Notes: a model not told the origin generated them from the sequence alone. Counted from the first letter of the stretch, positions 46,061-58,778 are shown. The stretch: DNA of 64,000 bases from Massospora cicadina (GCA_022478985.1 JAKSZP010018528.1:1-64000); one strand, 5' to 3'. A program made the numbers and translations.

Positions 46061-46829
46061 TTGTGAAAGTTTTCAATTTTTAAGAAATGCCAAAAACTAT
46101 GTAAATGCCGCTTGTCAGGTATGCCTTGATTTGGGTTAAGCCTCAACTTTAGAGTTCTGATATATTATTACTTTAATTGATATCAAATTTACTATTAATA
46201 ACGACATTGGTTTAAAATTTTTTACTTTTGTTTTTAATCAGGGTTAAAGCCCAATATTACTATTATAAATTATCTACAGATTTTTACCAGGGCTAATACC
46301 TGAAATCATTAATACTCTTATATTTTCAAGAACTTTGAAATTTCCCATAATAACGCCAAGTTTGTGTACTTACAAACTCTGGATTAATTACTCCATTAAT
46401 TCTCCAATGGCTGATGAGATAGGGGAGAATGAATTAGCTGAGTTACTATTCATCCTTATTAGCCCTGAGGATTTATTAAGTGTACAACTTCTTTACTTAC
46501 CTCATTAGCCATCTTTTGGCATATATTATGCCTTCTCACCTATTGGCTCCCTAGTAACAGATATGAAACCTATATAATGGTGCTACCATTATTTGATCTC
46601 AGTCCAATACTCAATAAAAAATTTTGATCTACTCCAACTTTGAACCTGGACTGTGTCATCGCCTCCTGCAGTCCTAAATCTCCTTCCACTCTCACATGTG
46701 ATATCTGCCTATAACTCATCAAAAACCTTATTTTTCTTGTTAGTTTATTAGATGCTACCATTTTTTCATTTAAAGTAATTTTTACAACCCATATATAATT
46801 TTAGTTCAAAAGCCCAAAATCTAGGACTG
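46061..46829. other. AT-rich DNA with a possible LTR remnant
   Basis: No gene. The part 46,320-46,620 has LTR-like traits (CCTATATAATGGTGC near 46,570 and AATAAAAAATT near 46,615), but I could not pair it with another copy. Confidence 0.3.
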
Positions 46830-46880
46830 AAGAATTATATCCAGTTACCATCTAGTACTAAAAAAAAGAATTATATCCAG
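46830..46880 (+). mobile_element. Ultra-short LINE-1 tail insertion (21 bp) with target duplication
   Basis: Insert 46,845-46,865 is TT followed by ACCATCTAGTACT, the last 13 nt of LINE-1, plus A's. It lies between exact copies of AAGAATTATATCCAG (46,830-46,844 and 46,866-46,880). The two T's match neither the LINE nor the target and may be untemplated. Confidence 0.88.
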
Positions 46881-46999
46881 CCAAGAAAATTGTTAGGAAC
46901 CTCTGAACCTCTGGAGAAGTTTAAGTTCCAAGTTGTCCTGACTGGCACCCCAGAGTAGCAATCAATCAATTTATATTATCTTGGCTTATTTCAAGTAAG

Positions 47000-47667
47000 C
47001 TCAAACATGAGACTGTTTGTAACATTTTATACACCCAAAGTTTGATCTTCTTTTATATGATAATTAATGATGTTGACAATGTTATCATGGAGGCCATACT
47101 AGCAGTTAGACAATCAGCAAATATACTGACTTATGGTTTATTTCAGGAAACCAGTTTTTAAGCCCAAATGGAACAGATTACCAAGCAATAATGCCTGGCC
47201 ATACTCTTTAAAAACAGCCCTTTCAACCTTATCTATATAGAACTCATTTCACTATCATCACAATCATGCCTCTCTCATATGGATCAAAAAGATAAAGGAT
47301 CCAGATGGGAAAGTGACTATATGGGAGCTAAAGTTTCAGAGTTATGAATTTTACTAAGTTATATTTTACACTGGTACTATCCACCAAAATTAAAGTGGGT
47401 TATTATAATGCCAACTTTAGCCATGTTAATACTTGAGGAAGAACCTCTATATGATCTGATTGGATAGCTGAAAGTTGTTCTTCAGAGATCCTGGAGGTCA
47501 AAAGGTTTTGTAATCTATGACAAATACACATTATCAAGGATATGATGCTCTACAAACTTATCAATGTAAAAATTGTTACCTTGATTTTCTTTACCTTAAG
47601 CATCACTTTTGTTAATATGTGATTAAATTGATTCAACCATTTACAAATTGTCTTAATTGTGCCATCT
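47000..47667 (+). pseudogene. Element E, RNase H and integrase zinc finger
   Basis: Continuation of E after element C. RNase H reads IMEAILAVRQSANILTYGLF near 47,085-47,145, where A2 has LMAIGAILSQ...HLVAYVS, and NHASLIWIKKIKDPDGKVT near 47,263-47,320, where A2 has DHSSLRWLHNLREPEGRL. The integrase zinc finger ends in CLNC near 47,652-47,663. The LINE at 47,668 cuts the element just after this finger. Confidence 0.7.
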
Positions 47668-48860
47668 AATCAGGGGATGACAAAGTGACTGAATCCACTG
47701 AACTCAAACACATATGCAGCAGCGATGAAGATGAACACATGGGCCAGAAGGCCCAGCTGCTCAACTTTAACTGTAGTGAAAAAGAGGGATCTTATGTCCC
47801 AAACAGTGACTATCTCAAGATGGTCTAAGATTTTCATCAAACTGGCAACATCAGCCATGCATTTCCCAAGTCCTCACGTGAGCTTGGTGTGTTCATTAAC
47901 TTTTGCACTGATGAACCTCTACAAAATGAAGCAGTATGTTAGGCTATCCCAGGACGCTTCCCAGAAGCTTTAAGCTTTACTGAAAAATTCACAATGGGAA
48001 CATTAGATCTTGGATTCGTTACTGCTGAGGCTGTAGATGCAGCCATAGTTTCTTGTTTATAGTCACCTACACTAAGATGATAGTAGGCAAGGAGCCTGAA
48101 CAAATTACAGCCAATATTCAAATCACACGCACCCATTTTTGGGATGATGAAAACTTGTTTGTAGTACTAGAAGGACTCCCAACCACTGAAAAGTGGGACA
48201 ACCTGTTGGTGGTGCTAACAAGCAGCCTGAGTGCATATGAAGAACTAGTCTATTTTGAAATGGAGAAAAACCGCTTCTTGCCCCACCTGGGTACAGACAA
48301 TGCTGTAGCAATGATACACCTGGGCATGGATGCTGATGGTGACATCAATATAATACCACGCAGAGTGTACATTTTAGCCCCAAAGGGGAATCATTCTCAC
48401 TCTTTATCAGTCCGCCCAGAAAAGAGCCCGCCCTTATGCACGAGCTACAACAAAGTAAGTCATAAAAACAATGCCTGTTCAGCTACATGGGAGGGAAGAA
48501 ATTTTATTGAGTGTGAAGAATGTCCGAAGATTATAGATCAGGGGGATGCATTAACAGCCTTCCTGTAAGGATTACAGGCTAACTATGAGGTGGTCCAACC
48601 AGTCTCCTCAGAGCAACGTAAAGAAGCGAAGATGGCCAGAAAGGCGGTGGAGAAGGCCAAGCAGAAAGAGCAGAAGGAGGAGTAGGAAGCATCAGCATGG
48701 GAGAAAGCAGCTAAGCGCAACATTGAGCAACAATAAGAGCACCTCTCTAGTATAGCCACCCCTAAGGCAGCTCAGCAGCCGCAAGCTAATGAGCAATGAG
48801 CATTTCAATCAGAAATGGACAACGCACACTTCCTACCTGAACACAATGTAGCCCAACCCA
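47668..48860 (+). pseudogene. LINE-2 ORF1
   Basis: Starts near GATGACAAAGTGAC. MGTLDLGFVTAEAVDAAIVS near 47,997-48,054 matches INISFKTADEADAAAKVCV of LINE-0. The second part (48,053-48,568, 171 codons open) reads LFVVLEGLPTTEKWDNLLVV and INIIPRRVYILAP, then a damaged knuckle CTSYNKVSHKNNAC where the second Cys is Tyr. EQRKEAKMARKAVEKAKQK follows, as in LINE-0, then a Gln-rich tail. Confidence 0.75.
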
Positions 48861-49024
48861 ATTAAGTATCAGTCAACAAACCCATTTCACAAGCCAACAG
48901 TTTCTCAACCCTCAATGGGATAATGGACAACAGTACTAACTGTATGGAGAACCCAAATCGGAACTCTGGGCCACCAGAATGGCAATCAAGTACACCACCA
49001 GCCCAAACAATTTACTAGGGTCCT

Positions 49025-52000
49025 ATGACTAGGTCTATACACAAGCAAGCCACCTCAGCTTCACAGGGTCAAATTTGCCTATGCAGTCATAGCAGGCGTG
49101 CTGAGCTAGCTACAATTGGGACTCTCAATATAGCAGGACTCTCATCTAATAAGTCCTTGGATAAGAAGTTAGGGACTCTGCTAAACCAACCGGTGACATG
49201 CTTGCCTTGAAGGGGAGCAAGTGCACCAATGAAAAGGAGGAAGAGTGGTCCAGGCTCTTTCTCCCTTTGCGAACATTCTGGACCAGTTTTTTTTTGGATT
49301 TGTAGTTAAAGCAACAGCTGCCATCACAATTACCAAATACTACTCTCATCTTGGCCGGAAGTTCTCTAGTTTTGGCCGTCAAGTGGGGGAATCAATCATA
49401 TCAGGCCGCTTCAGTATATGCCCTGTTGAAGCGGACAAAAGGGAAGAGTTTTTGAACAGCCTAATTGACTTGAACCTTCCAGAAGTAATTTTTTATCTAG
49501 GGCACATCAATTGCTGGCTGGAAGGAACTTGTGGCAGATGGCCAATTGTCACAAACCCGCCAATAGAATTAAACCAATTACAGCAATTAATGACATCAAA
49601 AGGTCTTCTAGATGCCAAACCATTCTCAGAATCATACTTTCCAAATCTGACGCGGCCAAAAATTGTAGGTAATCAACTAATCAGCGCCACTAGGCTGGAT
49701 TTGATACTCATTGACTTGTCTTTGGAATTGCAAGCTGAAGGTTTTGTACCAATCTACCTACATCTATCAAACCACAGGATGGTGAAAATTAGTATTCAAT
49801 CAAAGGAAGAACAATCCAAGAACCAACGTTGGAAAGGATGATGTCAAAGAACGTGAATTTGGTCTAAGTAGAAGATCAGAAAAAAAGTTATGTAGAAGAA
49901 CTAGCCAAATGAGCTGACTCTGAAACCTTATGGCAGCAGTGGCAAAGGTTAAAAAGAAAATTCTTTCTTCCCCAGCCAAGCATCATACCATCGTACAAGG
50001 AAGGAAATATATTAACTTTCCATAGCTCAGAGAACATGAAACTATCTGGAAAGGTATCCACCCCATAGCGGCTACTCACCACAGTGATCTAGAGATTGGG
50101 TGAAACAGACACTAATTTTTAAGAAACACAAACAACTCCTGATTCATATGGATGCCCTCCAAGCAGGTGCCAGATGGGCTATTCAAGGGGATCGATCATC
50201 CAAGTTTTTCTATCAGACTTACAAAATAGGGTCAAAAAATGCCAGTCTCACTGAACTCCAACATGCGAAGGCCAAACCACTAGCAACTAAGAAGTGGTAG
50301 CATCCATCACACACTCCTACTACTCAGAACTTTATAAGGCAGCCCCAACAGAGGAAGATGCTAAGAACTACCTCATTAATGCTGTCACCAACCACGCCAA
50401 GCATTTAGCCAACTTTGTTAACCCCATAACGGAGGATGAGCTAGAACAGGTTCTACGGAGGCTCCCTACCAACAAGTTACTTGGACCAGATGGCATCCCC
50501 TATGAGTACTATAAAAAACACTATGAAGTAATAAAGAAGCATATGCTATCTCTCTTTAAATCAGATGCAAGAGGGGAGGGTGATCCCAAGAGGCGCAGAA
50601 GTCTATACCATAGTGGTTTACAAAAAATGGGATCATAATGACCTTAACAACTGGTGCATAATATCTCTTATCAATGCGGATATGAAGATAATGGGAAAGA
50701 TAGTGGCTAAGCATCTCTCAGAAAAAGCCAAGGAGTGCATTGCCCCACAACAGCATGGTTTCACCCCAGGGAAGAGCATTTGGGACAACATCTACCACGT
50801 AACAAACACACTGAGCTAAGCATCCAAGGGAACGCTCTGCTTTCTATACCAGGCTAGGGCATATGACAGAGTAAACTGGGAATACTTGGCGGCAATACTT
50901 CACAGAAAAGGAGATTCTCAACCCTTCTTCTCATGTATAGCGAACTATAATCTGTCATACACCTTCTCAGTTCTAGGCTCTGCATTCATTTTATCTCCTT
51001 TCACACCAGAAAGAGGCCTCCATCAAGGAGACCCACTTAGCCCTATCCTGTACAACCTCACAATTGACTCCCTCCTACATGTGATGGAGAAACAGTTAGC
51101 TGGCATTGAGTAAAAGGGGCAAAATCCACTTAAGGTATTGGACTTTGCAGATGACTGTGTGGTAGGGGTCTCTTCCAAGGCGGATTCCAAAAAGGTAGAG
51201 GATATATCAGCTTACATGAAAAGCCCTCCCAAGCTAAACTCAACAAAAGCAAATCACAAGCCTTGGTGCTATCAAATGCTAAGCGCCTAGGCCCTAAAAA
51301 CAAGAGAATTAAAAGAAAAGGCGCAAACACAAGCAAAGTGAAGAAGTGTAAAAAATCCAGCTTATCTCACCACCCTTTCAGATGCCTTGACCAAAGGAAC
51401 CCATCAAATACCTATGGATCCCCATCACAAGTGCATGTATAACAACTCGAGAGGTGGAAGAGAAGCTACTTCAGGATATCCAAAGGACAGTGGCAAGGTG
51501 GAAGTTCAGGAAGACAACTATGGCTGGAAAATGTGGCCTTGCCAACAATATGCTCTTCTCAAAAATTTGGTACCCTGCACATGATATCGCCTTTAGATTT
51601 TTTTAGTCTCACATCAATCCTACAACCTTAGTTCTGGGGCTTATGCTCCGCCCAGCCAGGATCACCACACTAAGAGGGCGAACTTCTGAAGGTGGGATGA
51701 GGCAAATAGACCCTGAGTGCAACGACGTGAACATATTCATGAAATGGATCAGTGCTGCGACCTCACAAGAAGGGAGTCTGCCTCCATAGGTATCTGAAGC
51801 AAGGACCCAAATAGCTAAAAACCTAGCTCTCAGGAACCCAGGATCCCCAACCACCCTATTCAATTACCTAGGTTCACACCTAGGGTTAGTAGGTCCATGG
51901 GACGCGACTCTTGAGGTCAAGGCGATGCTCCATTAATTTGAGACATTAAAATAGCATTAAGGATTAAACTTGAACCTCAAAAAATGCGCCATGGGGAAAA

Positions 52001-52640
52001 TGGAAAACTCTAAAACTCGATTGGCACCCAGCGCTGCCAGCCAATGCAATTTCTGAGGGCTCAATAATACAGCCAATCCCAGCGCTAGATCTTTGAGGAA
52101 TAATTCACCCTTTTAATCTCTGGATTACTACTTGAAGAATATTAAGCAAGCCTCTAATCCACCCTAAAATTAACCCCTGCATTGGTGAGTCACTAAACAA
52201 CTTTTTTGAATAAAGGATCGCTCAAACGCCATGCACAAGCAGTGCACAGTGTGCAGCGAAGAAGATTTGCTGCACCACAGTTATGTTTCATGTAAAACAG
52301 CAGTAAGAATCTGGGAAAAAGTGGGGCGCTTAGCAAAGCCACAATCCACAAATCCCAACCACATAGCTGAGGACTGACTCTTCAAGGCTGGGTCAAGGCA
52401 TCAAGACCTTAATCGCAACAAGATAATTTTCATTCTAGCATTATGGGCGATCCATAGTAACTGGGTAGCTGCCATTGCGATCCCACAAGGGTCTGACCCA
52501 GCTAGGGCCATTAATAGCTTTCGCTTTAGTCTAAACAAAAACTTTGGCTACTGGTTGTTTGTGAATGCCAATCCATTGAAACAGTGTGCGCTAGTAGCGT
52601 CTTGGGCTTTCTCACACATGTTTAGTATTTTTTATGGTGC
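49025..52640 (+). pseudogene. LINE-2 ORF2: endonuclease, RT, C-terminal zinc finger
   Basis: Endonuclease: TIGTLNIAGLSSNKS near 49,112, YLGHINCW near 49,495 in place of the GDFN motif, and LSNHRMVKISI near 49,775 for the SDH motif. RT: GPDGIPYEYYKKH near 50,487, IISLINADMKIMGKIVAKHL near 50,660, QQHGFTPGKSIWDNIY near 50,750, GLHQGDPLSPILYNLTIDSL near 51,018 and the catalytic LDFADDCVVG near 51,138. C-terminal finger CTVCSEEDLLHHSYVSC at about 52,238-52,290, then ILALWAIHSNWVAAI, which matches AIWTIHNSFLRAA of LINE-1. Many stops and shifts. FADD is intact here while the endonuclease motif is not. Confidence 0.8.
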
Positions 52641-52859
52641 AATGAACATAATTATTGAAAGCCCATTTACCTGAGGTAACCAAGTCTCCCCCAACAGCAA
52701 CCCACATCAAGGTGCAAGCCGAGGTTGTGTGAATAGCATCAAACCACCCCAATTGCAAAACGCATTAAAATATCCCCATTTACTCAACTATCCCATCCCT
52801 CAAGTGCATTATCTCAAATTATATAATCCCAGATAAAAATTAAAAATTTGAAACTAAAA

Positions 52860-53168
52860 TTGTTACCTTATTCACAAACATCTTCTTGACTGAATTTTTC
52901 TTATGAAGGACACTCCAGCATGGTACAAGGAGCAGTCAAGAAGATTTATGAATGGTTGAAGAACTATGTTATTGGGAACAAATTTCTGAAACTATATACT
53001 AAGTACTAAAATGCTGAATCCCTGAAGGACTTAGAATCATTCAAACCATTGCTACCAGCATCAAGTTTTGGCTCCCTTGTTACCATTTATCATGGTCAGT
53101 ATGGATGTAGTGAGACCTTAATATATGGGTCTTCATGGCCATAACTACATTATACTCATATTGGCCAC
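52860..53168 (+). pseudogene. Element E integrase core fragment
   Basis: Third piece of E. Near 53,080-53,166 it reads FIMVSMDVVRP, then HGHNYIILI, matching the integrase core start of A2 (HMVSIDLMGP, then EFKYIIVAID). The first catalytic Asp is present. The frame is cut at 53,168 by the family-A LTR. Confidence 0.65.
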
Positions 53169-54244
53169 TGTTGAGTTTTTTGCCCAACTTTCCAGATTTC
53201 TAGGAAATCTGCTGGTTCGCTAGAATATAAGTCCCGCTAGCAAATAAATTGAATATTGGTTGACCTTGATTTTAGGTTAATAATGTATGGGAGTTTATGG
53301 GTACTCGCTGGGTTCAGATCTGTCAGTGATCAATCCATGAAACTGCAACAGATCTTGTTGGGCAGAGTTGCCAACAATAATGGGGCATCTGATAGTTGTT
53401 CGTTGATTAATTACCAGGTGTATCAATTGGGATCAATCAGGTTTCATCACTAATTGATTGGGAATTTAATTAGCAGTTGTAAGGCAAGTGGTGCCACCTG
53501 AAACTAGAGAATTAATCAGTTGTTTTGTGACCCACTATAATGTGTAAAGAGTCCCATTACCTAAGCAGGTCGCACCCCAATATGGTTGATTGCCTGTAAT
53601 TGAGAGAGAATGTTAGGGACAAGTTTTCTGAATCTTCCTGTTTTCAGGTATTTGATGTCCAACGGAGGAAACCATGGCTTGATATAGAAGACAATTGCTG
53701 TTAGAGACGTCAAAGGGAAATTCAATGGCAACAGATGCCATTTCATGCCTGAGGCGCTAACTGAGGAGTTGGGTGCTAAATCCCCCTATAAATTCCCTAG
53801 ATTTTTTATTAATAAAGATTGGTATGATTGCATTTAGCATTAATAACTTCTATTCATCTTCAGTAAATTATTGTTATAGTACAATAATTGTAAACTCTTT
53901 TGCCTGGATAAAGTATAAGGATGAAGTTTCTTTGAAAGAAAAGCAGACCTTTGATGTAGCTCAAAGCTGATTTAGTGCAATAGGAATTAAGTATGGGAAC
54001 CTTTGAATCAAAGAGTGGATTAAGTTCAGCCTTAAAAGGAAAGAAAGCCCTAATTATCAAACTAGTATTTTGTGGACAATCCAAGTTTAGCGTTAGACCA
54101 CGTCTGGTATATGTAATCAACTACATATAATAGTCACCATACTATTATCACTCATATAGATCTATCAATTAACGTAATTTGTGCACATAATTGACCTGTG
54201 CAATTATTTCTTGTGATAATCTGCAAAACGCAAGTTTTTAAACA
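53169..54244 (+). repeat. Family-A LTR (A3), older copy
   Basis: 1,076 bp starting TGTTGAGTTT and collinear with 54,266-55,424: TACCAGGTGTATCAATTGGG, CATTACCTAAGCAGGTCGC, GCAACAGATGCCATTTCAT and CCCCTATAAATTCCCTAG (TATA region) all recur. It is followed by TTTGCTTACTACAGGGG, a decayed primer-site region, and immediately by the next LTR. Confidence 0.85.
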
Positions 54245-54265
54245 TTTTTTTGCTTACTACAGGGG

Positions 54266-55424
54266 TGTTGGGATTTATGTCCATATTCCCAGCCTGCTAG
54301 ATTACCAGAAATCTCTAGGGGATAATTCCCTAAGTTGAGGTGAATTGGAAATCGGTTGGCCCAAATTTTGGAGTAACTAAGTTCAGGGGATTTTGGGATA
54401 TTCGCCTTATTGTATCCGTTGGGGATCAATCTGGATGAATACTTAAGATATCATTGGGTGTAGTTGCTAACAAAATAGGGTCCTCTGATAGTGATTAACT
54501 ATCAGGTGTACCAATTAGGATTGGTCTGGTTTTATCACTGACTGATTGGGAATGAATAGCAAGTTGCGAGGTGAGTGATGCTTCCTGCAACTAGCAAATC
54601 AATCAGTTGGTGTGTGACCTGCCTAATGGGTAAGAACTTTCATTACCTAAGCAGGTCGCCAGTCAGATATATTGGTTGGTTCACTTGGATCAAGAGGAAA
54701 ACGTTAGGGACACATTTTCCAACTCTTTTTGTTTAAGTCTCAAGGATATTCAATTACAGAATCCTAGCCAGGATGGGTAAGACCATCACTGCCAAGACGA
54801 GGATGGGTGATTTAATTGCAATGGCTGCCATTTCATCGAAGAGGTGTCAACCAAGGTTTAGATGACCAAATCCCCACTATAAATTCCCTAGAAATTACTC
54901 CTAATAAAAAAAGATAATTAGATCATATTACAGGCATATAGTTCTATAAGTTGTTCATCTGGCATATAGTTTAAGTAGTAAACTTTTATCAGCTTTTAAT
55001 TATGCTATTTTTCTCAAGGATAATATTGTAGTGTGTGATAATTAGAGACTCTTAGTGAAAAGAGTAAAGATCTGAGAAGGGATTTAGAGAAGAAGGAGAC
55101 ACAATCAAGGATTGCTGCTGACTGAGTGTTGGACTGATGAGACTGTCACCAATGATTCTCAAAGAAGATCAGATTGGACAGAACGAGGAAAAATCCCTAT
55201 ATCACGACATCTCAAGTATTTTAATCAGGAATTCAGGCTGAGAGTTGGGCTAAGATATAAGAATTTACACTAAACTATAGATAATAGTTGTCATACAATT
55301 ATCAACTGATAATCTAATATATTATACAATACAGACAAAGTGCACAAGAAACAGAATCTGTGCAGTAAAAAGATTACTGTAGTTGTTTGCCAAAAGTAAC
55401 CATTCAGAACAAAAAAATTTTACA
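54266..55424 (+). repeat. Left LTR of A2
   Basis: 1,159 bp, TGTTGGGATT to TTTTACA, with the TATA region CACTATAAATTCCCTAG near 54,887. Over the 230 bp available, the right LTR is only about 84% identical by eye. Confidence 0.85.
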
Positions 55425-55427
55425 AGT

Positions 55428-55443
55428 TGGTGCTCACTACAGG
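55428..55443 (+). promoter_or_regulatory. Primer binding site of A2
   Basis: TGGTGCTCACTACAGG three bases after the LTR. It shares TGGTGCTC with the site at 23,437. The same region in decayed form follows A3 (54,251-54,265) and the C LTR (39,283-39,298). Confidence 0.65.
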
Positions 55444-56699
55444 GGTAGTTGAGTTGAAGAATATATAATAATGTCTTACAAAGACAAGTTACGCAAACTA
55501 TGGATAGAAATTAGCCACTGTGAATCAGAATGCCCCAAACTCAGTGGATCATTGGGAATTTGAAGCCTGAAAGAACGAGCCGCCAAGGTGGAGGAAGGGG
55601 TATATAATGTTACAAGTTTTGGGAATAAGTTACTTGGGAAAGTAACTTTGTTGAGGAAGAATGAAGGGGACCTTGTTTGAGAGGTCTTGTCAGATTATGG
55701 TGGTTGACTCAAAATTAAGCCTTTGACAACCATTAGATTGGGTCAATTATCCTTTCAACGCTTGAGCAATACATATATTCTCACCTCAAAGCCTATTGCA
55801 ATCATACAATTTGGGCTATATCTCAATGACAATTTGATCAAGTGTTTTATCAGGCGCTTAGCCTAAATATGCTCGCATATTATGGCCAATTTCTGATGCA
55901 TCTAATCTTGGCAAATGGTCCCAATTATCAGAAACACAATCAACTTAATTTTATACAAAATAATTTGGGGACGACCTGAAGTTAATGTCTGAAAATCCCG
56001 TGGACTTCAGACAAACAAAAAACGTAATCAATTTCCTGCCTTAGGGCGAAATTTTTATGTCGATCTGCATAATTGGCATGATAGCACTTGCATGGACCAC
56101 CTGAAAGGGGTTATCTAGTGCTATCAAGGAAGAGTCCTGCTGACATCCTGATTAGGGGTGCGTCAATTACTTCAATTGAGTCCAAAGTTTCACATAAGGT
56201 TTGTTTCATCAGCAGTAAGACAAAACTGAAATCTAGAAGATCTTAGGACAATTTTGCATGCTTTAATCGCAATTTTATACCTGAAATCCTCCCAATTTTG
56301 AGAGCAGTTTTCCACCAATGAACCTAAGAAAAGGTTTCAGTCATAGGCCGAACTGAGGTGGTAAAATACCTGTTGAAATTTTGTGCTGGAATGTGGCCAG
56401 GAGATGCCCTAGAGGTATAAACACCAGCGCCTGGCCTAATGAACATTATCTAATAAATAGCTTATAATAAAAGTTATATTTATTTTATTCTTTTCCTGGA
56501 ATTTTATGTGAATCCCAACCTTGGAGAAATGGAGATAAACTGGAAGGATCAAATCCCAGTTTGTATTGAAGCCTGCCTTGGAAGAAGTTCCCAAACCCAA
56601 AGTGAAAATTATGCCCAAAATTGGCCAGAAGAGTTGAGGCAAATTTAATAGGCCTAGTGAGTTGTTAAACAGTCCAAATACTGTAAACTACAGGTGCTA

Positions 56700-57835
56700 T
56701 CAAGGATCAACCATCAGAACTTTGTCCCAAATAGACGTGTAGGATAACAATTGTCAAGCAAGCGATCCTCAGATCTTGACAGGTCCTATACCTGAAAATG
56801 GAGCAAGAAGCAGATCCCGTTCATTTATGAAATTTCAGCGCTGATATAGAGTGACTGATCAAACAGATCAAGGGGCTTAAAACTCGCAAATGTGGTTGTG
56901 AGCCAGTTTGGTAAGCAATGCGAAGAAAGAAGTCCTTGCATGATACTTGGAAAGTTGAATACCCCAAGGAGCATGCCGACCACTTTTGCTGCCATTTTGA
57001 AGATTATACCTGAAGTCATTCCTCAAGTGAGCCAAGTAGCCAAACCTAAAGAATCGGCCAGAAATAACTTGGAAGAATTTAAGGCAATTTCAAAATTGCC
57101 AACTTTCCATTAAGATAACGCCCCAGCTATTTCTGAACGTTTGTTATGACCATGTATGGCTATGGGGATCGTCAGAAGGCGTTGATGGTCATAAATTTCC
57201 TGGACACTAACTTTCAGAACTTAATATTACCTCACCTGGAGGAGGACATCTGGTCATATGCAGAGGCAAAGGCGGCCATCATGAAAGAATTTGGGAGTCC
57301 AACTTGCATGTTGAAGCGCAAACAGGAGTTTATGGGAATCCAGTTTCATAAAGACAAGTCTCTAGCAAGCTTCGTGGATCAGTTTTACCAGTTTTTCGCA
57401 GATCCTAAAGGAGTGAAAGTACTGGACGACTTCAATGCTAGAATCTCCTTACAAGCGGCCCTTTGGCCCTATTGCAATTTGCATTGCATGATGTCTTCTG
57501 TGTTCATGACGAAAATAACTACCTCACAAATGGTAGAAAATTTGAAGGTTTTGGGAGTGACAATTGATGCCTCAAATAGAAGATTCAAATCCAATCTGGT
57601 ACACAATTAAAATCCCACAAAGGGGAACAAAGGTGCTAAGGAAATAACCAACCAAACTGTGCCAGGAAATAAGCCCAATGAAATCAGACGGTTGAATAAG
57701 AAGGAAAAGGTCTGCTACCAATGCGGTGGGAAAGGACAAATTGCCATGCACTGTAAGAAGCCGAAGGATCAGATCAACGTGGTCCAGGCCAAAAAGTCAG
57801 CAGCCACCAAGGAATTGGGAAAAGGGCCTGCGGCC
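56700..57835 (+). pseudogene. A2 gag: capsid and nucleocapsid
   Basis: Capsid precursor. A first segment at 56,892-57,113 is open for 73 codons. The core (57,146-57,610, 154 codons open) reads like gypsy gag: QKALMVINFLDTNFQNLILP, then KEFGSPTCMLKRKQEF and SLASFVDQFYQFFADPKGV. After a stop, the nucleocapsid knuckle is CYQCGGKGQIAMHC (57,713-57,754), where the His of CX2CX4HX4C has become Gln. A basic tail follows (KKPKDQINVVQAKK). Confidence 0.8.
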
Positions 57836-58271
57836 TAGATGGGGAACAGTCTAGGGCTGCGGAGAAGCCTGTTCCTACCAACATCATGACCACGAAATTG
57901 ATATCAATGATTTGTTTGTGGATGATGACGTACAGGATCATTATCAAGTAGCCAATTTAGATGTAAATACCATGATTAGATCTGGGGCAAAGAAAATAAA
58001 CCCTGAGATAATCAAGGAAGTTGCCTGGCTTTACGCCCAACAATTGGCGGACAAGATTTAAACCAGCAAGAATCCTGAGGAATTATCTGAAGTCCAATTA
58101 AATGAGGCCAATTTGTTGATCCCCCTCAGCATGATAAAGGAATCGTTTCCTGATTTATCAGCACAAATTATTGACACCCTCGATTCAGTTAAAAACGCCA
58201 CTATTCACTCAGTAAACACTATATTGCAATACTCCAAGTGTATATATAGACATACAAATGAATTAAGTTGA
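57836..58271 (+). pseudogene. A2 linker between gag and protease
   Basis: Decayed coding sequence continuing the polyprotein; it reads with one or two shifts (EIIKEVAWLYAQQLADKI, then LSEVQLNEANLLIPLSMIKE). No domain recognised. The same stretch is visible in A1 near 4,918-4,990. Confidence 0.55.
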
Positions 58272-58694
58272 GTGAGGGAAATTGTTGACAGCGGAGCGCC
58301 CATTAACATTGTCTCAACCAAGCTGGTAAAGAGGATGAAAATCTCGCCGGACTTGGAACATAAGAATGAATATGGGACAGCTGTGCTAAATATCACTGTC
58401 TCCTGTGGAGCGTATAGCACTTTGCCACTAGAATTAAGGTCGTTGGTGGTATCTGCGTCAGCAATAGTTTTGGCCAACCAAAACTATGAAATTCTTATTG
58501 GAACAGAGTTTCTATGCAAACATGGAGTTAAATGTAACTTTGAGGATAGTGTGTTGACCATATTGGGTCAGACGTTATCATTGGTATATCAAAAGGATGG
58601 TGAAGCTCCGTTGAATTGGAGAAACAACTTCATCAATCTAATATACAATGATGGCATTGCTCTGATTTGGTACCAATTAGTTGGTAGGAAGTGA
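58272..58694 (+). pseudogene. A2 aspartic protease
   Basis: Protease that would process gag-pol. A frame of 140 codons opens with EIVDSGAPINIVSTKLV, containing the DSGA active site, and ends with NYEILIGTEFLCKHGV, the conserved C-terminal strand. Length and spacing fit the family. The frame stops before RT, so the polyprotein is interrupted. Confidence 0.85.
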
Positions 58695-58778
58695 CGCAAT
58701 ATGATGGCGGAAATCCTAGAGAACTGGGGAATTCCACTGAGGATCAAGAATGAGAAACCCATACTTCCATGATAAAAG

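Larger units (their letters stand above)
47668..52700 (+). mobile_element. LINE-2, older L1/Tad-like non-LTR retrotransposon
   Basis: About 5 kb: ORF1 (47,668-48,860) and ORF2 (49,085-52,640). It is related to LINE-1 and LINE-0 but distinct and more decayed. It lies inside the integrase of E, between the zinc finger and the catalytic core. I could not define the target duplication or A tail; the 3' end is placed between 52,640 and 52,870. Confidence 0.75.
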
